From: Holothuria scabra
Lineage: Eukaryota > Echinodermata > Holothuroidea > Aspidochirotida > Holothuriidae
Assembly (NCBI GenBank): GCA_037179385.1
Contig: CM074184.1
Span: forward strand, 11,798,001 to 11,862,000
Direction of reading: 5' to 3'
Length of the DNA: 64,000 bases
Made by a program: the position numbers and the translations under genes. Below the pieces are notes generated by a model. It saw only the letters and a list, made by a program, of their open reading frames with translations. It ran no database searches and was not told the DNA's origin. This document shows positions 48,257 to 62,213 of the stretch, piece by piece; the stretch's first letter is position 1, and each line of letters begins with the position of its first letter.

Positions 48257-50689
48257 CAAATAAAGTACGAGCGAACCTGAAATGTCACTGTTTCCGGTCC
48301 CGCTTGACTGTAAGAACTACAGTGTTCGTATACTGTAAAAATAATTATACGGTACACTGCTTGTTACTGTAAAATTCTTATAAACTCCCTTCAGTTAAAC
48401 ACCTGTTACGTTTCCCTGTGACCGTCCGAGATGTAATACATGCCCATTTGTTAGCGAATAAAATCTCGCCAATCTCTTACAATAATAGCTTTACTGTTAA
48501 CCAACGTTTTCTCTGCATTTCCTCTAACGTACTTTAAATTTAAACTTGTAGGATGTAATTGTAACTCGCTCTACGTGGATATACCAAGCATTGCCTCGCA
48601 GACCGAGTCACCGAACACGTTAGGTCCATCAAACAAAACATCCAACTGGATACCCGGTGTCTGCACATTTCAATCCCCGTTCACCTTGTTAAATACAGAA
48701 TTAACCGTTACAGCAGTCGTAATGTGCCATAGGCTATGACCGTGACCGCCTCAGTGCTGAAAACCGGCTTTTCAAGAGGCTCGGAACTCCCTCCCAGGAC
48801 GCGTTAATGTTAGGATAGATTCCCCATAATTTCTACATCCATTTGTCCCTTTTCCGCCTGTTTTCCATCTCGGGGCCTCTGGGCCGTGCTCGTTTGTTTT
48901 GGGTACCTTTTTCCTGTCCGGGTTTATTTTCCAATACTGCGATCGTTTATAGTGTGTACCATTTGGTCTACTCCCCCTTTTCTTTTCATTGTGTTTTGTG
49001 TCTTGGCAGTCGCACCCTTTTTTGTCCGGTTTTGCTTTATTCGGACTGAACCGTTTTTTCATCTGATGAAGGACATGTACCTGAAATATCATGGAGTTTT
49101 CGGCAACTTTTAAACACTTTCCATTTCATCACTGGTGCGAAGGCTAAGTGACATGGTTATTTTTTGTAGCTGGTAAGACGTCAATCATGGTCAGTGATTA
49201 ATTGAAAGGAGGAAACATGTCTGTTATGCAGATAAGCCAGCTAGACAGAAAGAGGTCCAAAAATTATTTTACATTCTTGCCCTATTCTTCATCACCGACG
49301 GCAATGGCATCGATTCTTATGCTTTGCATCAATTATTTACGCAAAATCTCCTTGCCGTTTTTTAAAGTTGTTATGCCTTTTACTTCTCTGTGCCAATCGG
49401 TCTGATCGTTTCCCCTATAAACCGGTAGGCCCGTAGTGCGCAAATTGCAAACAGGGAGTTGAATGAATGCGTCCCGGGCCTCATGTTTGGTTCACGAAAC
49501 AACTTCGTTATGCCCCACAGACATTTTGCATATGATGTCACAGAGAAAAAAGTACGTCCTCCCATGGATGCAGAACAAATCAACACCGACCAATGCAGGC
49601 AGCTGTTTTGTCAACCAGTCGAATGCGTTTGTAACCGTGCAGGGCGAATTCTTATCGGTGCAGCAACGTGCACTTTTTCCATTGTTTTGACCTAAAGGTT
49701 ACGTCAGTGTCTCGTCAGTGCATTATATCTTTTTCGGCTCTAACTAACAATAACCATTTCATACTCTAAAGATGTAAACTAAATCAAGGACGCAATCCAA
49801 ATGTGAATTGACATTTTGCCGACAGAATAGAGATTTAACGCCTCCCTCCCCTGGTGCAATTTGCGAAAAAAGTAAGTAGACCAATACTACAATATGATTT
49901 TAGCACATGTCTACTCTAAAAGAAGATCAATTTTACCATTTATTTGATTACATTTGCAACGAGAGTAACTATGGTTACATTACTTACCTCAACTATGGTC
50001 ACAAGGTACGAATTTATGGTCACATTTTAACCAATTTAACCACAGTTTTTCTGTTTTATCAGCGAAGGCATGTGGGAGGGAAAGCCCCTTATGTATCCAC
50101 CAGTAATAAATGAATATCATTATAAATTTTGTGTATGGTGTCGTGAGAATACGAATGTGAGCCTAAAATAATTTCCTGTAACATACTCCTAGATTATATT
50201 GTTATAACTCTATGCGTATGATTCATTGTTGATGTGGCAAAACGGGGTTGAGGGGGGGGGGGGGGTCTGGAGCCGACAAAGCTCACCTTTATCCAGAGCT
50301 CCTGGAACGCGACACTCCGTTCCACACACCGGATTTGCTCAATGACGTTTATGAATTTTCCGTTTTCCATGGTTTAATATACAATCAAATTAAACGAAAG
50401 ACTGGCATTCACTTGGTTTTGAAGGTAATGCCTACAATGAAAGTTGTGTTTTTTGTGTTTCCATTGTTACACGTCGGTGAGTAATAAAGGAAAGAAAGAT
50501 AAAACCCTCCAAACAATTTTTCACCATATTGAACAAACGATAACGTGTCTGTTGCACATGGCTTTAGTTTTGTTCCATGGACCTTGTTATTGTAATATAT
50601 AGGTCTCCGTACTATCCCCGTGTATGAATCAAACTTGTATTAGTTGGGGATATCAATAATCATTCAGTGTAGAGAAAGTACTGAGCAAC
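48257..50689. other. Spacer upstream of FUT-B
   Basis: Should contain the FUT-B promoter. A G tract (about 50252-50265) is embedded in TGTTGATGTGGCAAAACGGG, which resembles about 59660-59720 (TTGTTGATGTGACGAAAAGG, then a C tract). No gene. Confidence 0.35.
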
Positions 50690-51135
50690 ATGTCGCTTCG
50701 ATCACAACACAAAGTTTTATTCTTTGTCTTGTTGTTACCATTTTTCGTTTTTACTATTTTTAGTTTGATGAAGTATTTGCAAAAAACACCGACACCACGT
50801 GTTATAAACCTTTTCAAAGAGAGTTTTCCTGAAAAAAAGTCTAATGGTAAAGTTTTGCTAAATGAGGAGAAGTCTAGTATAATTAGGAACTCTTCACAGC
50901 ATCCAGATAAGGAGAAGGGAGAACATCACCCATCTCTCCCCTGTGACGGTACTTGTAAAATGCAGATACAATTTTGTGGATATTTTCAGCCAAGTCTTCC
51001 ACAGGGAACATACTGTTGTCCAGAAACAGGTTGCATTGTCAAGTTTATCTACAACCCATGGTACCACGTATCCAAAGATAGCGACGCAGTTATACTGCAT
51101 CATGATGGAGGATGGAGTATTGAATCTTTTATGAG
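50690..51135 (+). CDS. GT10 fucosyltransferase FUT-B, exon 1
   Basis: Paralogue of the exon at 23270. Residues about 9-27 form the membrane anchor; a Lys/Glu-rich stem of about 60 residues is poorly conserved between the copies. From CDGTCKMQIQFCGYFQP onward the two proteins are nearly identical, through CCPETGC to DSDAVILHH. The exon stops after AG of Arg149 and is followed by GTAGGC, a phase-2 donor at the same codon as FUT-A. The ATG is the first in-frame Met and has the same AAC context as FUT-A. Same domain content, exon boundary and strand indicate tandem duplication. It is expected in the Golgi membrane with the catalytic part lumenal; substrate unknown. Confidence 0.88.
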
Positions 51136-53169
51136 GTAGGCCTACAGTGATATGAAATATGTATTTATTTAAAATTTCCGTTTCAAATCAACCTTTTTGT
51201 TGAAGTGCAGATGGTATAAACTCAGCTACAAACACAGATGAAAGATGACATCACTTTGTTCAACTAATGTGATGGGTAAAGAGTTTACATTACTATTGTA
51301 TCAATATCCTTAAGATAGTTTCGATTAAAGAAGAGTTACAAAGGCGAGTAGTCCACTAAACGTCCTATTTGACTCCCAGCTCAGGGAGAAAAGCAAAGGT
51401 GGCCAAAAAATGTAAACTTTCTCCAATTTGGAATTACTCTAAGGGAAGAAAAGACAGGGATTTTTTTTTTTGCATTTTCATGATTTCGATTGAAATAAGT
51501 TTCCATAGAAATCTTGGACAAAAAGCCATTCGAGAAAACCGTCCAAGGGTTTGGTTCGATCTAAGGGAGGAATTTAGGAGCTGCCTGCGTTCCAAAAAAG
51601 ATTCAATTGCATTTTATTTACTTCCTAAAACAAATAAGCCCTTATCCAACTAAAATTGTCCTACGTGATATGTTACATGTGCTGAATGACACCTCTCTCT
51701 TCGTATCCTTCGTGTTTTTCCTAACTAAAAAGAATAAACCCTGCAGTTTCTTAGGGAAAATTCTGATCCTTTCACAGCTTTTTTTTTGTTGATTAAGAGA
51801 TTTCGAAACAAACCTTAAAGTAACCGATTGTCTCAGGGGTTGCGATTTCAAAAATTTGCTGTTGGAGCTCCGCTCAGGTAGTCTTTAAGGGAAAGGTGCA
51901 TGAATCGGGGGACAGACTTCCCCCAAATTTCCACAAAATCTAAAATTTCAGCAGGAATTTGGAGGAAATGCTGGGAGGAATTTGGAAAAAATCGGACAGC
52001 CAATTCCTCTTCATTAAAAGAAATTGTTTTCCAGAAAATTCCAAAGCATACCCAAAACATGAAAAAGTATGCCCGAAGAAACGAAAGAAACTTCATAACC
52101 GAGGTGAAATTTTCATAAAAAATTGACAAGATTCCGAAAAATTGCTACAAATTCGAACAGAGCAGAAAACTATTATTCGTGAGTTTTACCTTTGCTTTTC
52201 AAAACACAATGACCGACATGGTCGAATATCAAAATCCACCCAAGAATTTGCCCGAAAAATAGAAAACCAATATAGCCAGACTAACATATTTGTGAGGAAT
52301 CAAAGAGTTTAAGAAATTGCAACACACTTGAGAAGTCTGTCGCTTACACGAAGAAATTATTTTTTGCCTTTTTGTATTTAAATCTTGTGCTACAAAATTC
52401 CCGGGATGGCCGATTATTCTGTTACTTTCAAAATTTGCCCGAAACACAAAACACGGTTTAAGGTTTTAGCAAAATTTCATGACAAATAAAAAAGATAACA
52501 AAAACTTGCGTGACATTCGGGTAGCTTGTTACTTGTTACCTCATTTACCCTGGAAACACGCATTATCAGCATATTATCTTCTCAAATGCAGTTGTTCATC
52601 ACCTAGACACTTTGCAATTCCCCCAAACTATCTTCTTCTTTGCAAGCACGTGATACAACTGTCTTAAACTCATCTTTATCCAAACATAATCCCAGTTTAT
52701 TTTTTCAAGGCATACCTTGGTTAACATACAAGACAGTAATCGATGTAATCAAAACACTCTCAGTTTATGACGTGTAATATGAGCTTCTCTGCACTTTTGA
52801 ATTTCATGCTAATCAAAAAGCTGTGCCAATTCAAAATGTACGCAGTCTGACGATATAATTTTATTTTACAACTAATTTAACACCAGCCTTTCAGTTCTAA
52901 ATACAATTGCATACTGAACTTTGATTGAGACTTTTTAAAACAATGACTCCATCCACCGGGTAGGTTTTATCAGGCAGACTCTAACGGACAAGGTGTTGAA
53001 GGGTGTTGATAACTGGTTAAGGACCAAAAAAGACCCAGTCTGTCATTGACCAAACAAACCAGGTAGTATAAAACCACACGAAAAACTAGAAATGTAGTGT
53101 TAGTTTTGGACAGACACGAACGGCATACAGCGATCCAAGATACGTTAACTATTAGAACAATTACACAGT
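51136..53169. other. FUT-B intron, proximal part
   Basis: No recognisable transposon core. A degraded A/T-rich sequence with short open frames. GTAGGC at 51136 is the donor. Confidence 0.4.
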
Positions 53170-54470
53170 ACATGTTTGTTGCTGTGTCTACAAGAGGTAA
53201 TGAGTTCGCTTCCTTTATTTAGAGTGACTAAGGAAGGTTTGAGTACGATGAAGAACTTTTGTGTCCTAGACAGAGATTACAAGCTTTAAATGATGTGGAG
53301 TATGCTCGAGCTTTGTTTCTTGAGTTTCCATTTTGCGGAGTGTTCTACATTTGAATCCTTTAGTTTCCAGATGTATTCACTGAGTGCAGTTGCGTTTCTC
53401 TTGTCTTCGCGTTTGAAGCTGGACTTGTAGGCAGTGTATCTGGTTTTGAATGTGTTCTGTGATAGACAAATGTATGTTTCTTCGTTGTGGTTGTCGTAGC
53501 GTGTTACAGTTGATTGGTGCAAAATGTTGTCGGTGAGGCAGTTGTCTTGCAATGGGCACTCGCTTTGCTTTCTGCAATTGCAGTTGCTTTGCGTTGCTGG
53601 TTGTTCTTCCTGTTTGGTCAGTATGTTTGTTGTGCGATGATATAATTTGGTCTATGTTTTCCAGGCAGCTGTAACTCAGTTTCACAGTGTTTCTTTTGAG
53701 TAGAGTATGTAGTTTGTGTCCAGAGGGGAACTTGGTAAACAGCTGTCCAAGAGATTAAAGAGTTTCATTCCAATGTTGGTGGTGACACTGTCACTAAACG
53801 GGGAATTGAACCAGGTTATGTCCCTGTTGCGTCTTCGTTTCGAGGCTCCCTTGCCACCCCCATAGCCATAGCCACTTTTTCGTAGTGCTTCTTGGTAAAC
53901 GGGCAATGATGTCTTGAATGTGTTTTCGTCGGAAGAGATGTTGGATAGTCTTCTATGGATGCTTTCTGGAATGTTCTTTATGATGAGTGTGTGTGTGTAG
54001 GGGGGGGGGAGGGGGTGAGGGTGGTTGCTCTCCGTCTGTGCATACAGAGAGAGTTGTTGGTGGGTTTCATGAATATGGTTTGTATGTGCTTGTGCTGAGA
54101 TCGAGGGTTAGTCCTTAAAAGTTCACTATTTTTTTTATTTGCTTCGATTTCCATTCTTAGCTTGTTACTTGAGAATATCTTGAATATTTCTTTTTTATTT
54201 TTCTGTTTGCCTTGGTGCTGCTTTGCAAACAGCCTAAACGTTGTCTCTGTATAGGCCGACATTCATGTTAATGTGCTGAAGTTGTGATAGCAGGTACAAT
54301 TAGCTCACAAGTTTCAGCACCGTCGAAACTACCCATGGTGACATCGAAAAATATTCGGTACACTTGCACAATGGTAATTCAACTTTGAACATCATAGTTT
54401 TCCTTGTGTGGAAGATAATACGCCTTTCTAATTCTGGTATGTCTGTGTAATTTGATGCAAACTCTAAGGC
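53170..54470 (-). pseudogene. Penelope-like element (type A), second degenerate copy
   Basis: Homologous to 27819-29176 over most of its length but with more frameshifts and small deletions. Recognisable parts are [20 protein letters not shown] and [20 protein letters not shown] (53286-53552), the linker with YQEALRKSGYGYGGGK (53682-53906) and the end of the RT region (53978-54262). A G-rich/GT-rich tract near 53988-54020 has expanded inside it. It lies in the FUT-B intron in reverse orientation and is non-functional. Confidence 0.75.
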
Positions 54471-54530
54471 CTCGGACTACTGAGGAGTGAGGACCTACAT
54501 TATTGGCCCTTACGAAACAGTTCTGTAAAG
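54470..54530 (+). repeat. Short type B Penelope-like fragment in opposite orientation
   Basis: CTACATTATTGGCCCTTACG and flanking bases match the reverse complement of about 27646-27690. This places a piece of the type B element against the 5' end of the second type A copy. Confidence 0.55.
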
Positions 54531-57500
54531 CTATGTTATAAAAACCTATTGCAACCTTTTCAATATTATAGCTCCCTTCACAGGATTGAACACTTTACCA
54601 TTGCTTGGTTGACATTATTGATTACTCTTCACTATCACGGTTTTATAAATAAGAAAAAAAAAAAAAAGATAGAAACGACGGTATTCAGAGCACCATAGTT
54701 TGTATTTGAAACGAATATCTCGGACACTCCTGTGCCCCTCAACTGCGTTATAACAAATGTAGCAAAATTGAAACAAACAAAAGATGTAGCGCAATCAACC
54801 AAACACGCAGAGATGAATTTATATAATATTGTTATCATTATTATCATGACTATTGTTATTATTAGGATTATAAAGATAAACTTTCACGTATGCTCGAGTG
54901 TAGGTAACCTAAAGACTCCATAAGATGATTAAGGTTTCAAAGGAGATAAAAATAAAATGGAAAAGAGAGAGCACAATTATTATAAATTTCCGCCCCTCCT
55001 GTGGCCTTTCTCAGTGACGAGTTACAACAGTTTGAATGAATATACGACAGACTGAAGTTTAAAAGCAATTCGGTTGAACAAGATGTGCGCCCTAGACTGA
55101 ATGAGCGTAACCAACTTAATTATCACCTATGTGACGTTACAAAGAAGTCACGCGTACAGAAAAAAAAAAAAAAAAAAAGACACAAGTAAGGCTTGCAGAT
55201 TAAGTTGCTAAGCCACAACAAGAAATAAATACGCAGATAACAAAGGAATATTGACTGCAGGGAAAAAGTATATACGAGTTTCTACGATAATGGTAGATAT
55301 AAACATATACATATAAGTTTGAGATGGAAAAAGAATGCCTATTCCACATGAACGGTAAAGTAGAATTCTAAAGGAAACTGAGCAAGCCCAGTCTGTCACA
55401 AGTCAAACTCAGCGAAAAGACATATCAAAGGTGAAGACTGTTTAAAATTGCACGCTTAAAAAAGCAAAATCGACTGGCAGCGATAGGTCAACAAATGAAT
55501 AACCATTGAAGATGTCTAAGTCCTTGTTAAGACCCTTATTGCGAGTATTAACTTGCAGGATCCAGCGTTACTCGCACTTTTTACGCGCTTCCCGAGAAGC
55601 AAAACCCGAAGAAATGAGAGTAAAGGGAATGTTTGTGATGCTGTGGTTGGCCGGTAAAAGTGTTCTGCCATGCAGATGCAAAATTTGAAAATTTTTACGT
55701 ATGGGCAAATACGTAGGACGAATCACAGGGAAGGGGGGAGGGGTGAGTTTTAATGGTGACTGTGATGCCGTGAAGCATGAAGTAACTTTAAATAGTTATT
55801 AACTCACAAATTTTGCATCGAAGGTTAAAGGCATTTAGCATTGTCCCTGGTTTTTTTTTAGGAAAGTTTTGACGAGGTGAGTAAGCCCTTCAGGCTATGC
55901 GTTTGTCTCCTACTGTGTAAGCAGTTGGGAACCTGACCTCTGGTCACCGAAATACATTAAGCCCTGATGACGTCACACAATTCAAAACAAGTCACCCAAG
56001 CTGATCTTTGGGCGTTGGTCACAAATTTGTCCCAAAATCATCCACAAAGTTCATAACAAACACCAAATGCTGACAGATGTTTAGGAAATATACCCACCTA
56101 TAGAGGTTTGTTGATAAATTATTCCAATTTTCCTGAAGACTGTCAATCCCGCTTTGTTCATGCTACAAATCTGGTGCAGTACACATGTTTTTATGTCAGC
56201 CACCTTGTAACAATGCATGATGGTACCTAATATATTGCAGGTACAAGACCCAACACAATGCATTACATCGGGCGTGCACATACGTATGTGATGCGAAAGT
56301 TTGTAGATAGAATGAATAGATGAAGCAGAACAAAGGCCCAGTATTCTTTAAAGCATTTTTTGTGTAGATAAGAGTATAACAAGAAAGGTACCACTTTACT
56401 TTGGAAATATTATTTGTTCTCTATCTTTCAAATTACATTTCAAACAGTTTTAAACTTCGCAAGTGAGCTCTCGCTACTCTGTTTTTCTCGGGCAGCTTAT
56501 GAAGAAGACTCTACCCAAAGTTCACTTCCTGACAATCGCTATCTGCTAAAAAGAGTTTCTTTTTAATAGTAAACTATCCATTTTTATTCAATTGCCAAAA
56601 AATACGCAATTACGCAAGACCTTGATTGAGAATGATTGGCATTTTTAGCGGGTATCCGTTTCCGTTCTGCGTAGACTAGCTCGAGTACGGTCTCCCAAAA
56701 TGCATTCCACCACGAATACTATGGGTGTAAAGATTGCGGAATAACGGCTGCAAATGTGAGGTCTGCTTCCCAGCTGTAAAGGCGGTTCAGAAAATAATTT
56801 CAGATTAGAGTTATTTTCTCCCAGTAGGCGAAAATCTGTTCTAAGTTTCTTAAACAATATTTGGACAGATGGGTGGAAGTCAAAAGCTTAAGGAATACGA
56901 GTGTTCGATCCTGTATTCCAGGAGATCAGGCCCGGTGTAATGGGAAAGTTTGGAAATTTCTTCAGATATAAATTTGAATGGGTAACCGCCTTTCAAAAGG
57001 TGGCCAACAAATAAGGCAACCAGATTTTCAAATTTGCCGTTGTTGGAACAGTTATGCTTAATTCTTATCCTTGACTGAAAATAATTGATCTTTTCAGATG
57101 GATGGGATGACAACTTTTAAAATCAAGAAACTGGTGGTTATCCTTGGGTTTAGAATGAAGTGATGTACATAAGTTGCCACATTGAAAACGGACTGAGAAA
57201 ACTAGTCATGTGTTTTGTTTCTCGAATTTTACATTCCAAGTTAGACCTTACTCTTATGGATGGGCTGTTAAGAGGCGTTTGTGTATTGATTGTGATCAAA
57301 GGAAAAGCCAGACAGAATAAGTTATACTGCAACTTCTAGGCTAATACATAACGACCAATTTGAAGGGATGCTCAAATAAAACTGAAAGTGAAATAGAACT
57401 TATTTAATTTAAATCAGCCGGTGTGGAAGAAAAATGAAATAACAAAGAATGTGATTAAACAAGAATAAAACTTCTTCGAATCAATGAATCGTGCAGTAAC

Positions 57501-58161
57501 TTTGCTTCTTAAGTTTTACCAAGACATACATGAAATCAAAAGCGGTGTAGTCTGTAACCAGTATGCGACTTTGTTACATGATCTGCGCCCTTAGGTGATT
57601 TATGCTGATCGGGTTCACACAAAAAAGGTTATGCAACTTTTACATACCTTTTGTGTAATTTCGTAATTTGGTGCTGTCGATCATTAAGTAAGATGTCAGG
57701 CACGGATCCAGACATTTCAAAAAAGGGGGGGGGGGGACTGAACTTAGAGGAAGCGGGTAATAGGGACGTTCGGTGATTGTTTGTCTGAATACCTCATTGG
57801 CGTAGGAAGCAATATGAACGTGGGGGGGGGGGGGACAATTTTGGACCATGCACCTCTACCTACCCCATTGACCAAAAGGAACGTTTTTGATGCTGAATTT
57901 TTCGTTTTTTTCTACGAGCAAAAACATTTTTCTTTTAATGAAAAAAGATCTGACTTTTTTCTTTAGTTTGAACACTACTGTAATGCGCACGTCGGCAATT
58001 TGGGTCCTTTTGCAAGTTTGTTAATATGGAGCTTGCATTGCAAGAAATAGTTTAGGTTCAGGGTTTCCTGCAAGGATATTTGAATATTTGGGCACCATCG
58101 AAGAATCTGCGTTTCCTGTTAGCAAATATCTGAGATAGCATGTTGACTGAAGATCGTTGTT
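54531..58161. other. FUT-B intron, middle part
   Basis: A tracts near 54654 and 55160, a TGACGTCA octamer at 55968-55975, and G tracts near 57725 and 57822. No protein-like frame or RNA gene found. Confidence 0.35.
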
Positions 58162-58942
58162 GTTACATAATGTTATCTAAGGAGTGCGGATTAAGGCTTC
58201 TCGGCGACATTCAAAAAGGTCCCTTAACTTTGTTATCTTTTTTAGACAAAATATGTAAAAATTAAAAGCCTTTATTGAAGACAATTTTAAGGAGACTGCG
58301 CTGTAGCGGCTCGAAAAAGCTTACCATGGTGACTCTTTTATAAGCGACTTCTTACTGCAGAAAGGGTTGCAGGTAAGGGCGCGCAAAGCGCGCTGAAAAT
58401 TACGCCTTTTTAAAACTAATAATTACAAATATGAAGCTTTTATTAGGAAGAATTCGGAATTTTATGAAGGAAAAGTTGGGAAAACCGCACTATTTGACTG
58501 GTATCTCAAATGTCAAATTTCCGAATTTTTCACTTTTTCGAGAGAGGGGCAATCGCCCCTCCTTCCTGACGCTAAGTCACTGCTCTGCAACATTGATCAT
58601 TGATAACATTTTGACACTTCAATAACTAAAGAATCCATTTACACAGACTACCCAGCTGACAGGGTGGAAAAGTATCCGATGAGAGCATACATCGCGACCC
58701 CTCAGATAGCCGATCTCGTGGGTTTGTAAGAAGTAGCTAAGTTTTCCGAATTATCTTTCAAGTGTGAATACCACTGTATCATGGACGTATTGCGTCGCGC
58801 CAATCTTGTGTTGCTACATAATGTTATCTAAGACCTACGGATTGACACTCTCCGATGACATTTCAAGTTTCCCAAACTTTGCTGTCCTTTTAAGAAAAAA
58901 TATTTCAAAATCAAGAGCTTTCATGGAAGAAAATTTGGAATT
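58162..58942. repeat. Direct repeat pair at 58162-58292 and 58811-58942
   Basis: Both copies start CTACATAATGTTATCTAAG (with T or C at the first positions) and keep alignment for about 130 bp (GCGGATT/ACGGATT, GGCGACATT/ATGACATTT, AACTTTG), with substantial divergence. The part between contains a short palindromic GGGCGCGCAAAGCGCGC. Confidence 0.5.
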
Positions 58943-61611
58943 CTTTGAAAGACATGTACAAAAATAGCAATATAGCTGCCAGTGTCTCTGATGATGTGGT
59001 GCCACATATGGTAACATACGAAAAGTGGGGGGGGGGAGCTTGCTTCCGCTTCTCCTTTTTACCTTTTACCTTATTTACAATCCCTCAGAGAGAGACGGAA
59101 ACGGCATTTCCTACTGCCAGCCTGTAAGTAGAACCATTTTTTGAGCATTCGTTTGCAATAAAATTTATACTGCAATGAAAAAAATAAGTTATAAAATGAT
59201 CAGAAAATAACCAGATAAAATGAACCAAATACCCTTAGATGAAAAGATAATGTAAAGTTTGCATACCCGGCCCTTCCCTATACACCATAAAAAAAACCAC
59301 CGTTGGAAAGACTGAGACAAAACTAACGTGCTGACTGTTCACAGCCACTACGGTACATTACACACATCGGCTGGCGTACGACTGTGTGGACATAGTTCAG
59401 TCGGTAACGCTCATTACGTGATGAAATAGGCCTATTGGCCAACGGCTGGCACATCTTTTCAAGTCTATTCAATCTTGTTGTTGTGGCCAGGGAGGTGCAG
59501 TTCCCTGTTGTAGCGAAGGCAGGAAAGTAAGCAGATAGCCTATTTACCCGGGCTTAATATCACACGAGGTTCGTGTATTTGGATTTGTTTTGTGAGGAAA
59601 GAATGTGCCTGAAATAGCCCCTCGTATGTAAACATTATGCCTATTTTAGTGTATTTGTTATTGTTGATGTGACGAAAAGGGGGTGCTGAAGCCGTAAAAG
59701 CCCCCCCCCCCCCCAGATCCGCGTCTGGATGTGAAGGCTGCCTGTATGAAGTTTGTATGTAGCGTGCTTCATTCTCTCATCGAAAGTTTCATCATGTCTT
59801 TCACTCGGTCTGTTGTTCCAAATTAAAGGCAGGTTTATTCAATTTCAACAATAGGCCCATCTTCATGGTATAGCAGACTGTAGTCAATACTGTTAGCTAT
59901 GAGACCTGGGAGAATAAAAAAAAAAACAGAATTGTGACCCCATCGCATTTGCCGCAATTCTTTAACTAATGTGACAATGATTGTAGTCTGCAATTTTTTT
60001 TTTTTAAGATAAATGCGAAGTAAAGTAGCCGCTTTGTGAAGCTGTTACAGTGTTTTCAATCTGTGCCTTGTTGGTTTTGTTGCTTTGTAAGTGTTTTTGA
60101 TTAGAAGGCGTTAACCATGGAAACACATAAGTTATTTAAGGATGTGTCTGGTTTCATTACACGTTGAGGCCTATTACTTGAGGGATACTCCAATTACATG
60201 GTTCTTGGAACGACTGTATAGGGTTCTCAGAAGCCCTTTTTATAGTTTTGACGTTCTTCATGACATGGTCGTTACCCTTCTTTTGCTACAGTTTAAAACA
60301 TCCGAAAAATCCGTTGACGTAAAAATTTAGCCTTTGTTGTAAGAAAAACATTGAACGGGCGATTTAACTGTAACAAGAGGGACAAACTAAAGTTGAATCA
60401 TAGGAATAGAGAACGGATAAGAAAACGTATTCTCCCGGATGGGAAAATTGCGCAATATTAACTTCGTGGTTTTCTCCTGACCTACGTGTAGACGTTTCAG
60501 TTGAAACATGAATCGCCCTTACCAATAGGCACTTTGCTCTGCCGATGACCACTTGATCAGCTGAATTACATATGATATAACTGATGATATCAAATGCTAC
60601 CATGGCTTAAAAAAGCCATTTAAAGATTTTTATATGTTTCAGTAGAAAGTCAAATATCTGCCATGCTCAGTGCTATGTATGTTTGCATCTAAATAACTTG
60701 GTTAACCTCAACCCAAGTTTTTTGTTCTGCATTTTGTTAATATTCTCATATTAGATTTTTTTCATTGTTGGCTGTACTTGGCCGCACTCATTATTGGATG
60801 AAGCAATATTGTAAGACAAATTTAAAACGGTTCCTTTGAGCAACGGTACCGTAAGGGGAAAGTTCTATAGCTGCGCACATACCCAGCCAAAGGGAGAAGG
60901 CCGATGAGAAATTTTGTACTGTTTATTTTGTTGACAATTATGTTAGGAATGGGAAGAGAGATCCCTGATGAGGAGAAGCAAAATAAAAGACTGCAAAGTT
61001 ATCTCTCTCTACCATTAAACCTCATTGGCCAAGGTGATAGCTAAGTTACATCTCTACTGATCTGGAAGTATATGTTTGCTTTGTTGGTGATCATGCGATG
61101 TATTCAACTACAGGTGATCCGATTGAACTGCCAAACCGTAATACGAACAGCCATCGAAAAATGTTGAGAAAACTAAGGAAGTTAAAAAAAAAGGAAATTG
61201 TCATTCGGGAGGAAATTTTTGGTATTTTGAACTTCCAATATTTTGCGTGAAATTTTGACAGTTTTGGCTACGGCCGAAAATTATCAATAAAACAATTCTT
61301 CTGTCATCTAAACAGGTCTTTTATCTTCCTGTTTTGCTTAGTAAATTTTAACATCATTTTATACGTATCACCCACTTATACTTTTCTAAAAGTCGAGCTT
61401 GTATCATTAAAATTTCTACATCCCTCACCTCCCATCACTAATGTTTCACCTTTATAAATTTTCAACACTGATATCCTTTTCTGAAATGCGCAAACCTCTT
61501 CATCGTTACAAATTCACCATCTACTACCCGTTACTCGTATCAGGGAGTTACTAAAATTTAGCAACTCCCTGTTAATATCACTAGAACCGCTAGACCGCCT
61601 CCATTCGCGAG
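58943..61611. other. FUT-B intron, distal part
   Basis: G tract near 59027, C tract near 59701-59714, short A/T tracts. A small inverted repeat, CAGGGAGTTACT / AGCAACTCCCTG, is at about 61542-61572. No gene. Confidence 0.35.
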
Positions 61612-61853
61612 TATACACGAATCCGGGCAGCAAGTGATGGTCTGATTTCAGTCGGCCATAACTGGGGTCCATCACCTTTAAATCTTTCAATTTCCTTGCT
61701 TACCTCTATCATGGATGGTTGTACTCCAAGTTCATTAAATATAAGAGGTTTGAAAATCATGTAAACATTAAATAAAGACGGTTTTAGGCTGATGGACCCC
61801 ACTAATGGCGGCCTACAGTCACTAAAAACAAGCTCTAATCGGCTTCGCCTATA
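61612..61853 (-). mobile_element. MITE copy 2, inverted relative to copy 1
   Basis: On the minus strand it matches 385-652 (GATGGACCCCACTAATGG, ACTGGGGTCCATCACC and the central region) with divergence and indels. It lies in the FUT-B intron about 360 bp before exon 2. Non-coding. Confidence 0.65.
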
Positions 61854-62213
61854 AATGCCTTGCATTCTGGTTACATATTTATCTATTCGGCAAAGCTTCT
61901 GGTTTACTTTTTTTGTTGCTTAAAAGTGTCAATTTTCATAAGATTTATTGTCTCAACCATAAGTATGCTATTGTGATGGTTACTTACACAGAAAAAAGAC
62001 ACCTTACGTAGTACTTCAAACGTCAAATTGGCGGACCGTGTTTCCTAAAAGACTTAACTGAGATATTGAGTGACCAATTTTCGTGTTAATGTTCAGGATT
62101 AAATCATACGCGCTTGACTGTAGTTCATGCGAAGTGCTCTCTTTGATCTTTTAGTTATTTCTTTCTAAAAGAATATTCTGTTGATTCTGATTTTTTATCT
62201 CGTTTCATCACAG

